Of a stretch of 64,000 bases of DNA, positions 1-9,459 are shown piece by piece. Made by a program: the position numbers and the translations under genes. The notes under the pieces were generated by a model. The model was not told the DNA's origin and did no database searches. It worked only from the letters and a program-made list of their open reading frames with translations. Position 1 is the stretch's first letter; each line of letters begins with the position of its first letter. This DNA is from Collinsella sp. GTDB taxonomy: Bacteria > Actinomycetota > Coriobacteriia > Coriobacteriales > Coriobacteriaceae. Location: positions 32,900 through 96,899 of the forward strand of contig JAUMOL010000022.1 in assembly GCA_031295385.1 (NCBI GenBank). Reading direction: 5' to 3'.

Positions 1-91
1 GCGTCAGGTCCAAGCGGCCCGCCTGGGCGAGCTGGCGGGCGGCATCGTCGACCTCGCGCGCGATTTTCTCGGCACGAACGGTATCGGACAT
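1..91 (-). CDS. Unknown protein, N-terminal part only
   Basis: An open frame reads leftward from ATG at 91 off the window edge with no stop in 30 codons. It is preceded by a good ribosome-binding site (GGAGG, about 96-100). The visible residues begin MSDTVRAEKIAREVDDAARQ and look like a charged amphipathic helix. I do not recognise the family. It is divergent from the DXP synthase gene at 320. Confidence 0.6.
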   Translation of the reverse strand, partial: MSDTVRAEKIAREVDDAARQLAQAGRLDLT

Positions 92-319
92 GCTGCCTCC
101 TTCCAGCGGCCCACGGCGACAAGCCACGGCCTGCGCACAATCGATAAAAACATCATGGAACACATCAGTATGGCATCGGACAAAACGTTTTGCCCCACCA
201 GTTGGCGAATTACCGCGCCGCCGTCACATATCAAACGCCAAAATGTGCGAGACTGTCTTGTGCAATTGTGCCGGCCGAGGGAGCGCCGGCGCTCGATTCG
301 CATGGAGTAACCCACAACG

Positions 320-2101
320 ATGCTGCTTACGCAAACGACAACGCCCGAGGACGTCAAGGCTCTCGACCGCGCCGAGCTTCCGCTGCTCTGCGGCGAGATT
401 CGCCACGCCATCCTCGAAAGCTCCGCCGCCGTCGGCGGACACGTTGCCCCCAACCTGGGCGTCGTTGAGCTTACGGTTGCGCTTCATCGCGTGTTTAACT
501 CCCCTATCGACAAGATTGTCTTTGACGTTTCGCACCAGACCTACGCCCACAAGGCGCTGACCGGGCGCGCGTATACCTATATCGATCCGGAACGTTTTGG
601 CGAGGCTTCTGGCTTTGCCAATCCCGACGAGTCCGAGCACGACCTGTTCGCCATGGGCCACACCTCCACATCGGTGAGCCTGGGCTGCGGCTTGGCACAC
701 GCCCGCGATCTGGCGGGCGACAGCTACAACGTCATCACCATCATTGGCGACGGCTCGCTTTCGGGCGGCCTGGCGTTTGAGGGCTTCAACAATGCCGCCG
801 AACTCGACAGCAACCTGATCATCATCGTCAACGATAACGACCAGTCCATCGCCGAGAACCACGGTGGCCTCTATCGCAATCTGGCCGAGCTGCGCACCAG
901 CAACGGCACCTGTGAGCGCAACGTTTTCCGCGCGATGGGGCTCGACTACCGCTATCTGGACGCCGGTAACGATGTGTTGGCCCTCGTCGACGCGCTGCAG
1001 GAGCTGCGCGATATCGATCATCCCATCGTGCTGCACGTCTCCACCGCCAAGGGCAAGGGCTTTGAGCCGGCCCAAAACGACCCCGAGCGCTGGCACCACG
1101 TGGGTCCGTTTGACATGGCAACTGGGCGCAAGCTCTGCCCGGGCCATCCGAGCGAGCCTGCGCCGCGCACCTATGCCGACATTACGGGCGAGGCACTCAG
1201 CGCCGCCATCGAGCGCGATCCGCAGGTCGTGGGCATCACGGCTGCCACGCCCTACATCATGGGCTTTACACCCGAGCTTCGCGCTACCGCCGGCAAACAG
1301 TTTGTTGACGTGGGCATTGCCGAGGAGCACGCCGTGACTTTTGCCACCGCGCTTGCGCGCTCGGGCGCCAAGCCAGTCTTTGGTGTGTACGGCACGTTTT
1401 TGCAGCGCGCCTACGACGAGCTATGGCACGACCTGTGCCTCAACGACGCCCCCGCAACCATCCTGGTGTTTGGCGCATCAATCTTTGGCACCACATCCGA
1501 GACGCACCTCTCGTTCTTTGATATTTCTATGCTGGGCGCTCTTCCCAACATGCACTACTTGGCGCCGGCCTGCATGGAGGAATATCTATCCATGCTGAGC
1601 TGGTCGCTCGACCACCGCGAGCATCCCGTGGCGATTCGTGTACCGGGCATCGGCCTGGTGAGCCGTCCCGACCTTGCGCCTGCCGAAAACACCGACTACA
1701 GCGCCGTTCGCTACAACGTGGTGCGCCAGGGTCGCGACGTAGCAGTGCTCGCACTCGGCGACTTCTTTGAGCTGGGTGAGCGCGTGGCAAACCGTCTGAC
1801 TGTCGAGTACGGCATCGAGGCCACGCTCGTCAACCCGCGCTTTGCGACCGAGCTCGACCGCGAGTTCCTCGATAGCCTTGCCGCCGAGCATCGCGTTGTC
1901 GTCACCCTCGAGGACGGTGTCTTGGACGGCGGCTGGGGCGAACGCGTGGCATGTTATCTGGCATGCACGCCGTTGCGCACGCGCACCTTCGGCATCGCCA
2001 AGGGCTTCCCCGACCGCTACGACCCCAACGAACTGCTCGCTCAAAACGGCATGACGGTCGAGAACATGGCCGCCGAAGCCGTAAGGCTACTCAACGAGTA
2101 A
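320..2101 (+). CDS. dxs: 1-deoxy-D-xylulose-5-phosphate synthase (divergent form)
   Basis: This thiamine-diphosphate enzyme condenses pyruvate and glyceraldehyde 3-phosphate to DXP, the first step of the MEP isoprenoid pathway and a precursor for thiamine and pyridoxal. The 593-residue protein has the family order: HVAPNLG near 41, DVSHQTY near 69, the ThDP/Mg motif GDG (143-145) with NDND (171-174), and the pyrimidine-domain motif IAEEHAVTFA that carries the activating Glu. It is slightly shorter than usual (about 620), and several blocks differ from the E. coli type (GHTSTSVS for GHSSTSIS, SHQ for GHQ). It may therefore belong to a divergent DXS subgroup. ATG at 320 starts the conserved N-terminus, but its Shine-Dalgarno is weak. 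A hairpin terminator follows at once. Confidence 0.82.
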   Translation: MLLTQTTTPEDVKALDRAELPLLCGEIRHAILESSAAVGGHVAPNLGVVELTVALHRVFNSPIDKIVFDVSHQTYAHKALTGRAYTYIDPERFGEASGFANPDESEHDLFAMGHTSTSVSLGCGLAHARDLAGDSYNVITIIGDGSLSGGLAFEGFNNAAELDSNLIIIVNDNDQSIAENHGGLYRNLAELRTSNGTCERNVFRAMGLDYRYLDAGNDVLALVDALQELRDIDHPIVLHVSTAKGKGFEPAQNDPERWHHVGPFDMATGRKLCPGHPSEPAPRTYADITGEALSAAIERDPQVVGITAATPYIMGFTPELRATAGKQFVDVGIAEEHAVTFATALARSGAKPVFGVYGTFLQRAYDELWHDLCLNDAPATILVFGASIFGTTSETHLSFFDISMLGALPNMHYLAPACMEEYLSMLSWSLDHREHPVAIRVPGIGLVSRPDLAPAENTDYSAVRYNVVRQGRDVAVLALGDFFELGERVANRLTVEYGIEATLVNPRFATELDREFLDSLAAEHRVVVTLEDGVLDGGWGERVACYLACTPLRTRTFGIAKGFPDRYDPNELLAQNGMTVENMAAEAVRLLNE

Positions 2102-2103
2102 GA

Positions 2104-2139
2104 AAACCTCCGCAAGGAAAGCACCCCCTGCGGAGGTTT
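2104..2139 (+). terminator. Intrinsic terminator of dxs
   Basis: An 11-bp stem (AAACCTCCGCA pairing with TGCGGAGGTTT) closes a 14-nt loop, ends in T residues, and lies directly after the dxs stop codon. Confidence 0.8.
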
Positions 2140-2159
2140 ATATTTTCGCGACGCGATTA

Positions 2160-2375
2160 TCTCAATCTGTAACATCTAGGGCCCGAATTCCCGTCTAACT
2201 GTTACAGATCGAGATAAGACGTCTTAGTCCCCGACGTTTGTCTCAATCTGTAACAGATAGGGACCTTTTGGCCGTCCAGATGTTACAGATTGAGACATTC
2301 GAATCCCCCTGAAGAGAAAATCTCGATCTGTAACAGTTACTCGGCAAAAATGGCTGCGGATGTTACAGATCGAGA
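2160..2375. repeat. Array of six 15-bp repeats in alternating orientation, ~40-bp period
   Basis: The 15-mer TCTCRATCTGTAACA occurs at 2160, 2241 and 2321, and its reverse complement at 2200, 2281 and 2361. Start-to-start steps are 40, 41, 40, 40 and 40 bp. The five spacers are 25 or 26 nt and unrelated to each other. Adjacent copies form three hairpins; the second and third are perfect and the first has one mismatch. Nothing here codes for protein. The array fills the gap between dxs and the amino-acid ABC operon. It is not a normal CRISPR array because repeat orientation alternates and the repeat is too short. Confidence 0.9.
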
Positions 2376-2405
2376 CAAAGCAACAAGGCATGCCGCCGCA
2401 TCGGC

Positions 2406-2446
2406 CAAAACCACCACGAAGGTGCCTGTCCCTTTGTGGTAGGTAG
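2406..2446. repeat. Hairpin related to the CCTGTCCC repeat family
   Basis: A stem formed by ACCACCACGAAGG and CCTTTGTGGT encloses TGCCTGTC. It combines the stem of the terminator at 58014 with the CCTGTCCC word of the dispersed repeats at 12382, 13592, 18462, 22027 and 49512. Confidence 0.45.
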
Positions 2447-2486
2447 AATTACCCATAAGGCAAGTATGTTTCTGAGTTATTTCGTG

Positions 2487-2516
2487 TTGACCCTTCCGAG
2501 CGCAATAGGGTATAAC
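2487..2516 (+). promoter_or_regulatory. Sigma-70-type promoter of the amino-acid ABC operon
   Basis: A -35 box TTGACC (2487-2492) and a -10 box TATAAC (2511-2516) are separated by 18 nt. This would start transcription near 2523 and leave a short 35-nt leader before the ATG at 2558. Confidence 0.6.
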
Positions 2517-2557
2517 TCTACTCAACCACTAGGATTTTTTGAGAAAGGTGTTCTCCT

Positions 2558-3553
2558 ATGAGCAAGAACCTCTCCCAGCAGGTCGTTCTCGACCGCCGCG
2601 GCTTCGTCGCCGCCACCTTCGCAACCGTCGCCGGCCTTGGTCTTGCTGGCTGCTCCGACACCAGCGCCGAGGCCGACAAGGGTTCCGCCGCCGGCTCTTC
2701 CAAGAGCTCCGAGGATACCGAGGTTTCCGCCACGCTCGATGCCAAGGCATTCGACAAGCTCGTCAACGACGGCCCCAAGGCCGATGACGACGCCATCGCC
2801 GCCAGCACCTGGGCCACGGCCGTCAAGGACGCCGGCGTCTTTAAGATCGGTGGCGTTCAGACCTCCACGCTCTTCTCCCTCCTCAACGAGAAGGACGGCA
2901 AGACCCGCGGCTTCGATGCCGGCATCGCGCAGCTTCTGTCCAACTACATCCTGGGCGAGAACAAGGTCGAGATCACCCAGGTGACCTCGGACACGCGCGA
3001 GTCCGTCCTGCAGAACGGCCAGGTCGACGCTGTCTTTGCCACCTACACCATCACTGACGAGCGCAAGAAGCTTGTCTCCTTTGCCGGTCCCTACTACTAC
3101 ACCCAGCAGGCTATCCTGGTGCTCGCCGATAACGACGACATCAAGAGCGTCGACGACCTGGCCGACAAGAACGTCGCCGTCCAGTCCGGCTCCAACGGCC
3201 CCGCCATCCTGGAGGAGTTCGCCCCCAAGGCCAGCCAGCAGGAGTTCAAGACCGACGAGGAGGCCCGCCAGGCACTCCAGCAGGGCCGCGTTGACGCCTA
3301 CGTCATCGATAACAATATGCAGCAGAGCGCCCTGGTCCGCGAGCCCGGTAAGTACAAGATTGCCGGCAAGCCCTTCGGCAGCAAGGAGCCCTATGGTATC
3401 GGCCTGCCGCTCGATTCCGACGGCGTCGCCTTTGTCAACGACTTCCTTAAGAGGATTGAGGACGATGGCACTTGGACCGAGCTGTGGCAGATCTGCATCG
3501 GCGACCGTACGGGCGACACCAATGTTCCCGAGCTGCCCGAGATCGGCGCCTAG
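2558..3553 (+). CDS. Amino-acid ABC transporter substrate-binding lipoprotein
   Basis: This is an extracellular solute-binding protein of family 3 (polar amino acids such as glutamate or glutamine), 331 residues. The N-terminus has a twin-arginine motif (DRRGFVA, residues 12-18), a hydrophobic stretch and a lipobox LAGC with Cys32. It is therefore probably a Tat-exported lipoprotein. A low-complexity Ser/Ala/Glu linker follows, and the bilobal domain spans about residues 90-325 (for example GFDAGIAQ, FATYTITDERK, FAGPYYYT). It is the first gene of an operon with two permeases and an ATPase. The exact substrate cannot be read from the sequence. Confidence 0.9.
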   Translation: MSKNLSQQVVLDRRGFVAATFATVAGLGLAGCSDTSAEADKGSAAGSSKSSEDTEVSATLDAKAFDKLVNDGPKADDDAIAASTWATAVKDAGVFKIGGVQTSTLFSLLNEKDGKTRGFDAGIAQLLSNYILGENKVEITQVTSDTRESVLQNGQVDAVFATYTITDERKKLVSFAGPYYYTQQAILVLADNDDIKSVDDLADKNVAVQSGSNGPAILEEFAPKASQQEFKTDEEARQALQQGRVDAYVIDNNMQQSALVREPGKYKIAGKPFGSKEPYGIGLPLDSDGVAFVNDFLKRIEDDGTWTELWQICIGDRTGDTNVPELPEIGA

Positions 3554-3641
3554 GCAGCGAGCCTGGTAACGGCCGCAACGAAACCATATGGAAACGCATG
3601 ATGCGCTTTATTGCGGTAAACTGTTTCCTCACTGAGTTGTC

Positions 3642-3667
3642 GGGGCTTCCGTACACACGGGAACCCC
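3642..3667 (+). terminator. Hairpin between binding-protein and permease genes (possible attenuator)
   Basis: GGGGCTTCCGT pairs imperfectly with ACGGGAACCCC and is followed by TTTCCTTAT. Its position just after the binding-protein gene suits partial termination or 3'-end protection, which would give more binding protein than permease. The function is inferred. Confidence 0.5.
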
Positions 3668-3691
3668 TTTCCTTATCGGCAGGAGGTCCGC

Positions 3692-4351
3692 ATGAGTCTC
3701 TCCGAGCTCTGGTCGCTCTATGGCCAGAACTATATCGACGCGCTGCTAGCAACCTGGGGCATGACGCTTGAGTCGTTTGCCATCGCCATGGTGCTGGCCG
3801 TCGCCGTCACCGTGATGCGTGTGTCGCCGCTCAAGCCGCTGCGCGTCTTTGGCGACCTGTATGTCCAGGTCTTCCGCAACATCCCCGGCATCGCGCTGCT
3901 CATCATCATCGTCTACGCGCTGCCGCCGCTCAAGGTCGTCCTGCCCTACCGCACCTGCGTTATCGTCGCCACGGTCCTTTTGGGCTCGGCCTTTGGTTCC
4001 GAAAACTTTATGAGCGGCATCAACACCGTCGGCGTCGGCCAGGTGGAAGCCGCCCGCTCGCTCGGCATGAGCTTCAGCCGTATCCTCGCTAAGATCGTGA
4101 TTCCGCAGGCGCTGCGTTCGAGCGTGCTGCCCATGACCAACCTCTTTATCGCCGTCATGCTCACCACCGCGCTCGGCAGCCAGGTGCCGCTTAAGCCGCA
4201 GGAACTCACCGGCGTGGTGAGCTACATCAATACCCGCTCGCTCGGCGGCGTCGCCGCGTTCTTTATCTCGGCGCTCGGCTACCTGGGCACGGCCTTTGTG
4301 GTGAGCCACATTGGCAACTACATCGATAAGAAGGTGAGGATCCTCCGATGA
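3692..4351 (+). CDS. Amino-acid ABC transporter permease (first)
   Basis: A His/Glu/Gln-type inner-membrane permease of 219 residues with about five membrane segments. The coupling loop that contacts the ATPase is visible as VGQVEAARSLGMSF. It starts at ATG 3692 behind a strong AGGAGG. Its stop codon overlaps the next permease start (ATGA), which indicates translational coupling. The two permeases should form a heterodimer with the ATPase at 5218. Confidence 0.92.
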   Translation: MSLSELWSLYGQNYIDALLATWGMTLESFAIAMVLAVAVTVMRVSPLKPLRVFGDLYVQVFRNIPGIALLIIIVYALPPLKVVLPYRTCVIVATVLLGSAFGSENFMSGINTVGVGQVEAARSLGMSFSRILAKIVIPQALRSSVLPMTNLFIAVMLTTALGSQVPLKPQELTGVVSYINTRSLGGVAAFFISALGYLGTAFVVSHIGNYIDKKVRILR

Positions 4352-5181
4352 GCAAGCATTCCACCTCCGCGCTCACCATGCGCGATGCGCTCTACGAGGC
4401 TCCCGGCCCCAAGATGCGCGCCAAGATTCGCATCGGCACCGCCATCTCGCTTGTTGCTGTCGCCGCGCTCGCCATCCTGGTACTGCAGCGCTTTTATGTG
4501 ACCGGTCAGCTTTCGGTCCACTATTGGTATTTCTTTACGCACCTCACTACCTGGAAGTTCTTGCTTGCCGGCTTTGAGGGCACCGTTAAAGTCGCACTCA
4601 CCGCTGGCGCCATCGCGCTGGTGCTGGGCTTAGCCCTTATGCTCGGCCGCACCAGCGGCATCAAGCCGCTACAGCTGGTCTGCCGCGTGCTCACCGATTT
4701 CTTCCGCGGTGTGCCGAGTCTGCTGTTCATCTACTTCTTCTTTTTGGTGCTGCCCCAGTACAAGATCGCGCTACCGTCGTTTTGGATGCTCACGCTTCCC
4801 GTCGCGCTCGCCGCAGCTGGCGTACTTGCCGAGATCTTCCGCGCCGGCGTCAATGCCGTGCCGCGCGGTCAGGTCGAGGCAGCCCAGGCGCTCGGTCTCT
4901 CCAAGGCCAAAATCACCTTTAAAATCGTGTTGCCGCAGGCTATTCGGTTTATCATTCCGTCCTTGATTTCACAGCTTGTGGTCGTAGTCAAAGACACCAC
5001 CGTCGCCTATGTGGTGAGCTACCCCGACCTCATGCAAAATGCCCGTGTGCTCATTACCAACTACGACGCCCTCGTGTCGGTCTACCTGGTTATCGCGGTC
5101 ATCTACATCCTCATCAACGTCGCGATCAACAAGGCCGCTGTCTACGTTTCGCACAAGACCGGCGCGACCATCATCCGCTAA
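4348..5181 (+). CDS. Amino-acid ABC transporter permease (second)
   Basis: Second permease of the operon, 277 residues, with a longer cytoplasmic N-terminus (about 30 residues) before the first membrane segment. The EAA coupling loop reads PRGQVEAAQALGLSKAKITF, and the C-terminal half carries the usual IIPSLISQLVVVVKDT block of glutamate/glutamine permeases. It starts inside the stop of the preceding gene with a 4-nt overlap and ends 36 bp before the ATPase gene. Confidence 0.92.
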   Translation: MSKHSTSALTMRDALYEAPGPKMRAKIRIGTAISLVAVAALAILVLQRFYVTGQLSVHYWYFFTHLTTWKFLLAGFEGTVKVALTAGAIALVLGLALMLGRTSGIKPLQLVCRVLTDFFRGVPSLLFIYFFFLVLPQYKIALPSFWMLTLPVALAAAGVLAEIFRAGVNAVPRGQVEAAQALGLSKAKITFKIVLPQAIRFIIPSLISQLVVVVKDTTVAYVVSYPDLMQNARVLITNYDALVSVYLVIAVIYILINVAINKAAVYVSHKTGATIIR

Positions 5182-5217
5182 TGCTTTACCATTTCGAGTC
5201 ATAAGGAGCCGAGCACC

Positions 5218-5982
<765 letters not shown>

Positions 5983-6069
5983 CCCAATTGCCACGCGGGC
6001 GAATTCATCAGTAACGTTTGTCCCGCGCCACCCCTGTGCCATGTCCACCCGGATTCGAAAGCCACACCC

Positions 6070-6879
6070 ATGATCGGAACCCGTACCTCATCGTCCTACA
6101 CCCCGCACGTCGACGTTGCCCCCGCCGACCGTCCGCTCATCCTGGTGGCGCCGCGTTGGGAAGAGGCAAAGCCGTTTTTAAGCGAGACGCTCTCCCCCAA
6201 CGAGGAAATCGCAAGCGTCTTTGTCGATGCCATCCTTGCCGCCGGCGGCCTGCCGCTGCAGATGTCCATCACCGAGGACATTGAGGTCATTCGCCATTAC
6301 GTCGATATCGCCGACGGTATCGCTATTCCCGGCGGCCCGGACGTCAACCCCAAGCGCTGGGGCGATGATCGACCCTACGACCCCACCCTCTGCTGCGAGA
6401 TCCGCGATAGCTTTGAGTTTAAGCTGGTCGGCGAGGTGCTCCGCGCCAAGAAGCCGCTCTTTACCACCTGCCGCGGCACGCAGCTGCTCAACGTCGCTAC
6501 TGGCGGCACCCTGTGCATGGACGTGCCGAGCCTGGGTGCGCGCGAGGGCCGCACGCAGTGGCGCCACACCCACGTGCTCAACGATCCCGTGCATCCTGTC
6601 GAGGTCATGCCGGGCTCGCTGCTGGAGCGCGCACTTGGCGGGCACAGACTGATCCAGACCAACTCGGCACATCACTGCTGCGTCAACCGTCTGGGTAAGA
6701 GCACACGCTTGGTCGCCAAGGCAACCGACGGCGTTCCCGAGTGCATCGAAGTCGAAGGCCAGCCTTTCTGCCTGGGCGTGCAATGGCATCCCGAGTACAC
6801 CTGGCAGACGCTCGAGACCGACTTTAACCTGTGGAAGTCGTTTGTCGAGGCAGCGGCAAAGGTTAAGCAGGCCCGTTAA
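6070..6879 (+). CDS. Peptidase C26 / gamma-glutamyl-GABA hydrolase family protein
   Basis: A class-I glutamine-amidotransferase-fold hydrolase of the PuuD type, 269 residues, which typically cleaves gamma-glutamyl bonds. The nucleophile elbow is TTCRGTQLLN, and the His-Glu pair is in QWHPEYTW near the C-terminus. The oxyanion segment IAIPGGPDVNPKRWG is also visible. It lies 88 bp downstream of the glutamate-type ABC operon and may share its transcript, which would fit scavenging of gamma-glutamyl compounds. That link is inferred from position only. Confidence 0.85.
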   Translation: MIGTRTSSSYTPHVDVAPADRPLILVAPRWEEAKPFLSETLSPNEEIASVFVDAILAAGGLPLQMSITEDIEVIRHYVDIADGIAIPGGPDVNPKRWGDDRPYDPTLCCEIRDSFEFKLVGEVLRAKKPLFTTCRGTQLLNVATGGTLCMDVPSLGAREGRTQWRHTHVLNDPVHPVEVMPGSLLERALGGHRLIQTNSAHHCCVNRLGKSTRLVAKATDGVPECIEVEGQPFCLGVQWHPEYTWQTLETDFNLWKSFVEAAAKVKQAR

Positions 6880-6902
6880 TTCACGGACAGCACAACAGAT
6901 AA

Positions 6903-6939
6903 GGGCGCCCCGCCGACCACATGGCCCGGCGGGGCGCCC
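6903..6939. terminator. Terminator between the convergent C26 hydrolase and Hpt genes
   Basis: A 13-bp GC-rich stem (GGGCGCCCCGCCG with its complement) and a short loop, followed by TTTT on the plus strand. Genes converge here, so it may serve both directions, but the minus-strand T tract is poor. Confidence 0.75.
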
Positions 6940-6986
6940 TTTTACCTATATGTGGCCGGGGCACACAGCCCAAGGCCCGCAAGCTC

Positions 6987-7343
6987 TTATTCGGCCGCCT
7001 CGCGCAGGGCCGACATCGTTGCCGCATATTGCTGCTGCAACGCATGCATTCCCTCGCGAGCGCCGTCAACGGCATCGGCGCCGCGCAACGCCTCGGTCAC
7101 CACGACCGCCGGCTCGTACAGATTATCGAATCCCAGGTTCTGGCTCACGCCCTTGAGCGTGTGCGCTGCCATAAACGCACCTTCGGCGTCTCCCGCCGCC
7201 ATGGCGGCCTCCAGCTTGTCCATGCTCTCGTCATCCAAAAACTTGAGGGCAAAGCGGGCAAGCATTTCCCCGCCCATCAGCCGAGCGCACGCGTCATCAT
7301 AATTAGCGCCGATCTTCTCATACGCCTCACGCATGGAAATCAT
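6987..7343 (-). CDS. Hpt-domain histidine phosphotransfer protein
   Basis: A 118-residue all-alpha protein with the Hpt signature AAHTLKGVSQNLG; His61 is the expected phosphorylated residue. It lies 24 bp downstream of a gene with a receiver domain on the same strand. A phosphotransfer between the two is therefore likely, although no histidine kinase gene is in the window. The start at 7343 has AAAGGAG about 10 nt upstream; an in-frame ATG three codons later is the alternative. Confidence 0.85.
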   Translation of the reverse strand: MISMREAYEKIGANYDDACARLMGGEMLARFALKFLDDESMDKLEAAMAAGDAEGAFMAAHTLKGVSQNLGFDNLYEPAVVVTEALRGADAVDGAREGMHALQQQYAATMSALREAAE

Positions 7344-7367
7344 GGATTAAAAACTCCTTTGGTCAAA

Positions 7368-9248
7368 CTAAATCGTAGGAAACGCGACGACATCGGCGGG
7401 GCGTGCCAATGTCTCGGCAATTTGGTCTTGCACCTCGAGCAAACAGTCGAGCAGCAACGGGTTAAAGGTGCCGCACTTACCGTCCAGAATCATCTTGATC
7501 GCTTCCTCGTGCGGGATAGCGTCCTTGTACACGCGCGCGCTCGTCAGGGCATCGTACACGTCGGCCACCGAAACCACCTGTGCGGCAATGGGAATTTCGT
7601 CGCCCTTAAGGCCATCGGGATAACCCTTGCCGTCCCAGCGCTCGTGGTGCCAACGCGCAATCTGGTACGCATATTCCATAAGCGCATTGCCGGCGTGATG
7701 GCTACCCAGCTCACGCAGCATGTCGGCGCCGATCGTGGTATGCGTCTTCATAATCTCGAACTCCTCGGGCGTAAGGCGTCCGGGCTTGTTGAGAATCGCA
7801 TCGTCAATCGACATCTTGCCGATATCGTGCAGCGCCGAAGCCAGGGCGATCGTGGAGCGTTCCTCATTGTCGAGGGAGATCGTGCCGCTACGCTGGACCA
7901 GACAGCCAAGCAGCAGCTCGGTCAGCTTTTCGATATTCGTAACGTGCCTGCCGCTCTCGCCGCTACGAAGCTCCATGACGCCGGCCATGATGTCGATGAG
8001 CATGCGACTGTTCTTGACGCGCTCGTTGTACTGCTGGGACAGCAGGTTCGTCAGGCGGCGCTGCTTGGCGTATAGGCGGATGGTGTTGCTTACACGGCGG
8101 CGCACGACACGGGAGTCAAACGGGCGGTTGATATAGTCCGAGGCGCCCAGCTCGTACGCGCGCAGAACCATATCATCGGAATCTTCGCTCGAAATCATGA
8201 TGACGGGCAGATTGTCACTAACCGATCGGCGCGACAGATCGGCCAGCACCTCAAAGCCGCTTACGCCCGGCATGACAATATCCAGCAGCACGAGCGACAA
8301 CTCATCGCCATAGCGGTCGACCATGTCGAGCGCCGCACGACCGTGGTCGGCCTCGAGGATGCAATACTCGTCCTTGAGCATCTCGCTGAGAATGGCTCGG
8401 TTCATCTCGGAGTCATCGACAATAAGCACCAAAGGCTTTTCGCTTTGGAAGGCCTCGATGGAATCGGCATCGGTCACGACCGTACCAGCTTTTGCCTTAG
8501 CGCGGCTCAGTAACTGGACGGCGCGGCCAACGCCCTCATCAACCGTCTCGCCATGAATGCGAGCGCCACCAACGCACGCCGTCAGGCTCGCGTACTCATG
8601 GCCCGGAACAATCGTGGCATGAACGGCATCGGACACCTGATGCAGGCGACGGGTGAAGTCATCGGAAGGAATATTGGGCATGACGACCACAAACTTGTCG
8701 CAGCCATAGCGTACGAGCTCATCAGTCGAACGAATTCCGCTGCGTATGGCTGTCGCCACAGCACCGAGCGCAAGGTCGCCGGCATGACGGCCACACGTAT
8801 CGTTGAAGACCTTAAAATCATCAAGGTCGATCACCGCCACGCCAGCCTTCATGCGAGCGCTACGGAGCTTTTCTTCGTAATATCGGCGATTGCGCACACT
8901 CGTCAGCACGTCGGTGTAGACGAGGTCCCCTTCTGCAGCCTCTTGCTCATCGATCGGGCGCACCATCAGCAGGACGTGAGGCTCGCCCTCGACCTTCAGA
9001 GGGCGTAGGCGGGCGCGGTACTCAACACCATCGTTGAGCAGTTGCTCCGACACCTCATCGGAATCTGCCAAGGCCTCAAGACTCGACTGACGCAGACAAG
9101 GGCACCGATTGCCGGCGAGCAGGCAGTTAGGCTCGCTCTTAATCTGATCGGCCGACAGCAAACGCACCACGGGGTAGGTCTTCGCGACGCGGGCGACCTC
9201 AGCGGCAGCCTCCTCGTCGGTTAGATTGACCTCGTGATTTTTGCGCAT
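7368..9248 (-). CDS. Degenerate GGDEF - receiver - HD-GYP regulator
   Basis: A 626-residue cytoplasmic signalling protein. About residues 108-262 form a GGDEF fold whose catalytic motif is GCDKF (182-186), so diguanylate cyclase activity is doubtful. Residues about 272-390 are a response-regulator receiver with acidic DD (278-279), phospho-acceptor Asp323 (LLDIVMPG) and Lys replaced near NRPF. Residues about 415-610 are an HD-GYP domain with HD at 474-475 and HHERWDGKGYP at 534-544. This is the phosphodiesterase module that acts on cyclic dinucleotides in known members. It is followed by an Hpt gene. The domain order GGDEF-REC-HD-GYP is less usual than REC first. Confidence 0.88.
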   Translation of the reverse strand: MRKNHEVNLTDEEAAAEVARVAKTYPVVRLLSADQIKSEPNCLLAGNRCPCLRQSSLEALADSDEVSEQLLNDGVEYRARLRPLKVEGEPHVLLMVRPIDEQEAAEGDLVYTDVLTSVRNRRYYEEKLRSARMKAGVAVIDLDDFKVFNDTCGRHAGDLALGAVATAIRSGIRSTDELVRYGCDKFVVVMPNIPSDDFTRRLHQVSDAVHATIVPGHEYASLTACVGGARIHGETVDEGVGRAVQLLSRAKAKAGTVVTDADSIEAFQSEKPLVLIVDDSEMNRAILSEMLKDEYCILEADHGRAALDMVDRYGDELSLVLLDIVMPGVSGFEVLADLSRRSVSDNLPVIMISSEDSDDMVLRAYELGASDYINRPFDSRVVRRRVSNTIRLYAKQRRLTNLLSQQYNERVKNSRMLIDIMAGVMELRSGESGRHVTNIEKLTELLLGCLVQRSGTISLDNEERSTIALASALHDIGKMSIDDAILNKPGRLTPEEFEIMKTHTTIGADMLRELGSHHAGNALMEYAYQIARWHHERWDGKGYPDGLKGDEIPIAAQVVSVADVYDALTSARVYKDAIPHEEAIKMILDGKCGTFNPLLLDCLLEVQDQIAETLARPADVVAFPTI

Positions 9249-9459
9249 ATGGGGCCCTTTCTATCGTTATGCACGGCAACGGTGCATATCAATTGGTACA
9301 AGGGTAACATCTAACAGCTGAAGGCAAACGCGCGATTATCGTTACATTTTTATGACCTGGCAAGCGGCGGTAATGGAGCCGCGGGCGCGCGGTTATGGAC
9401 GCATTCGTTAACAATGACGAAACGCTAACAACCCCTCTCCCCGCAGGTCATCGAGCGTG

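Noticed and set aside
224..1330. 368-residue frame on the minus strand over dxs
   Set aside because: It is a mirror of GC-rich codon bias; it has no ribosome site or conserved domain, and the opposite frame is a clear DXP synthase.
2160..2375. CRISPR array
   Set aside because: The spacing looks similar, but repeats are only 15 bp, alternate in orientation, and no cas genes are near.
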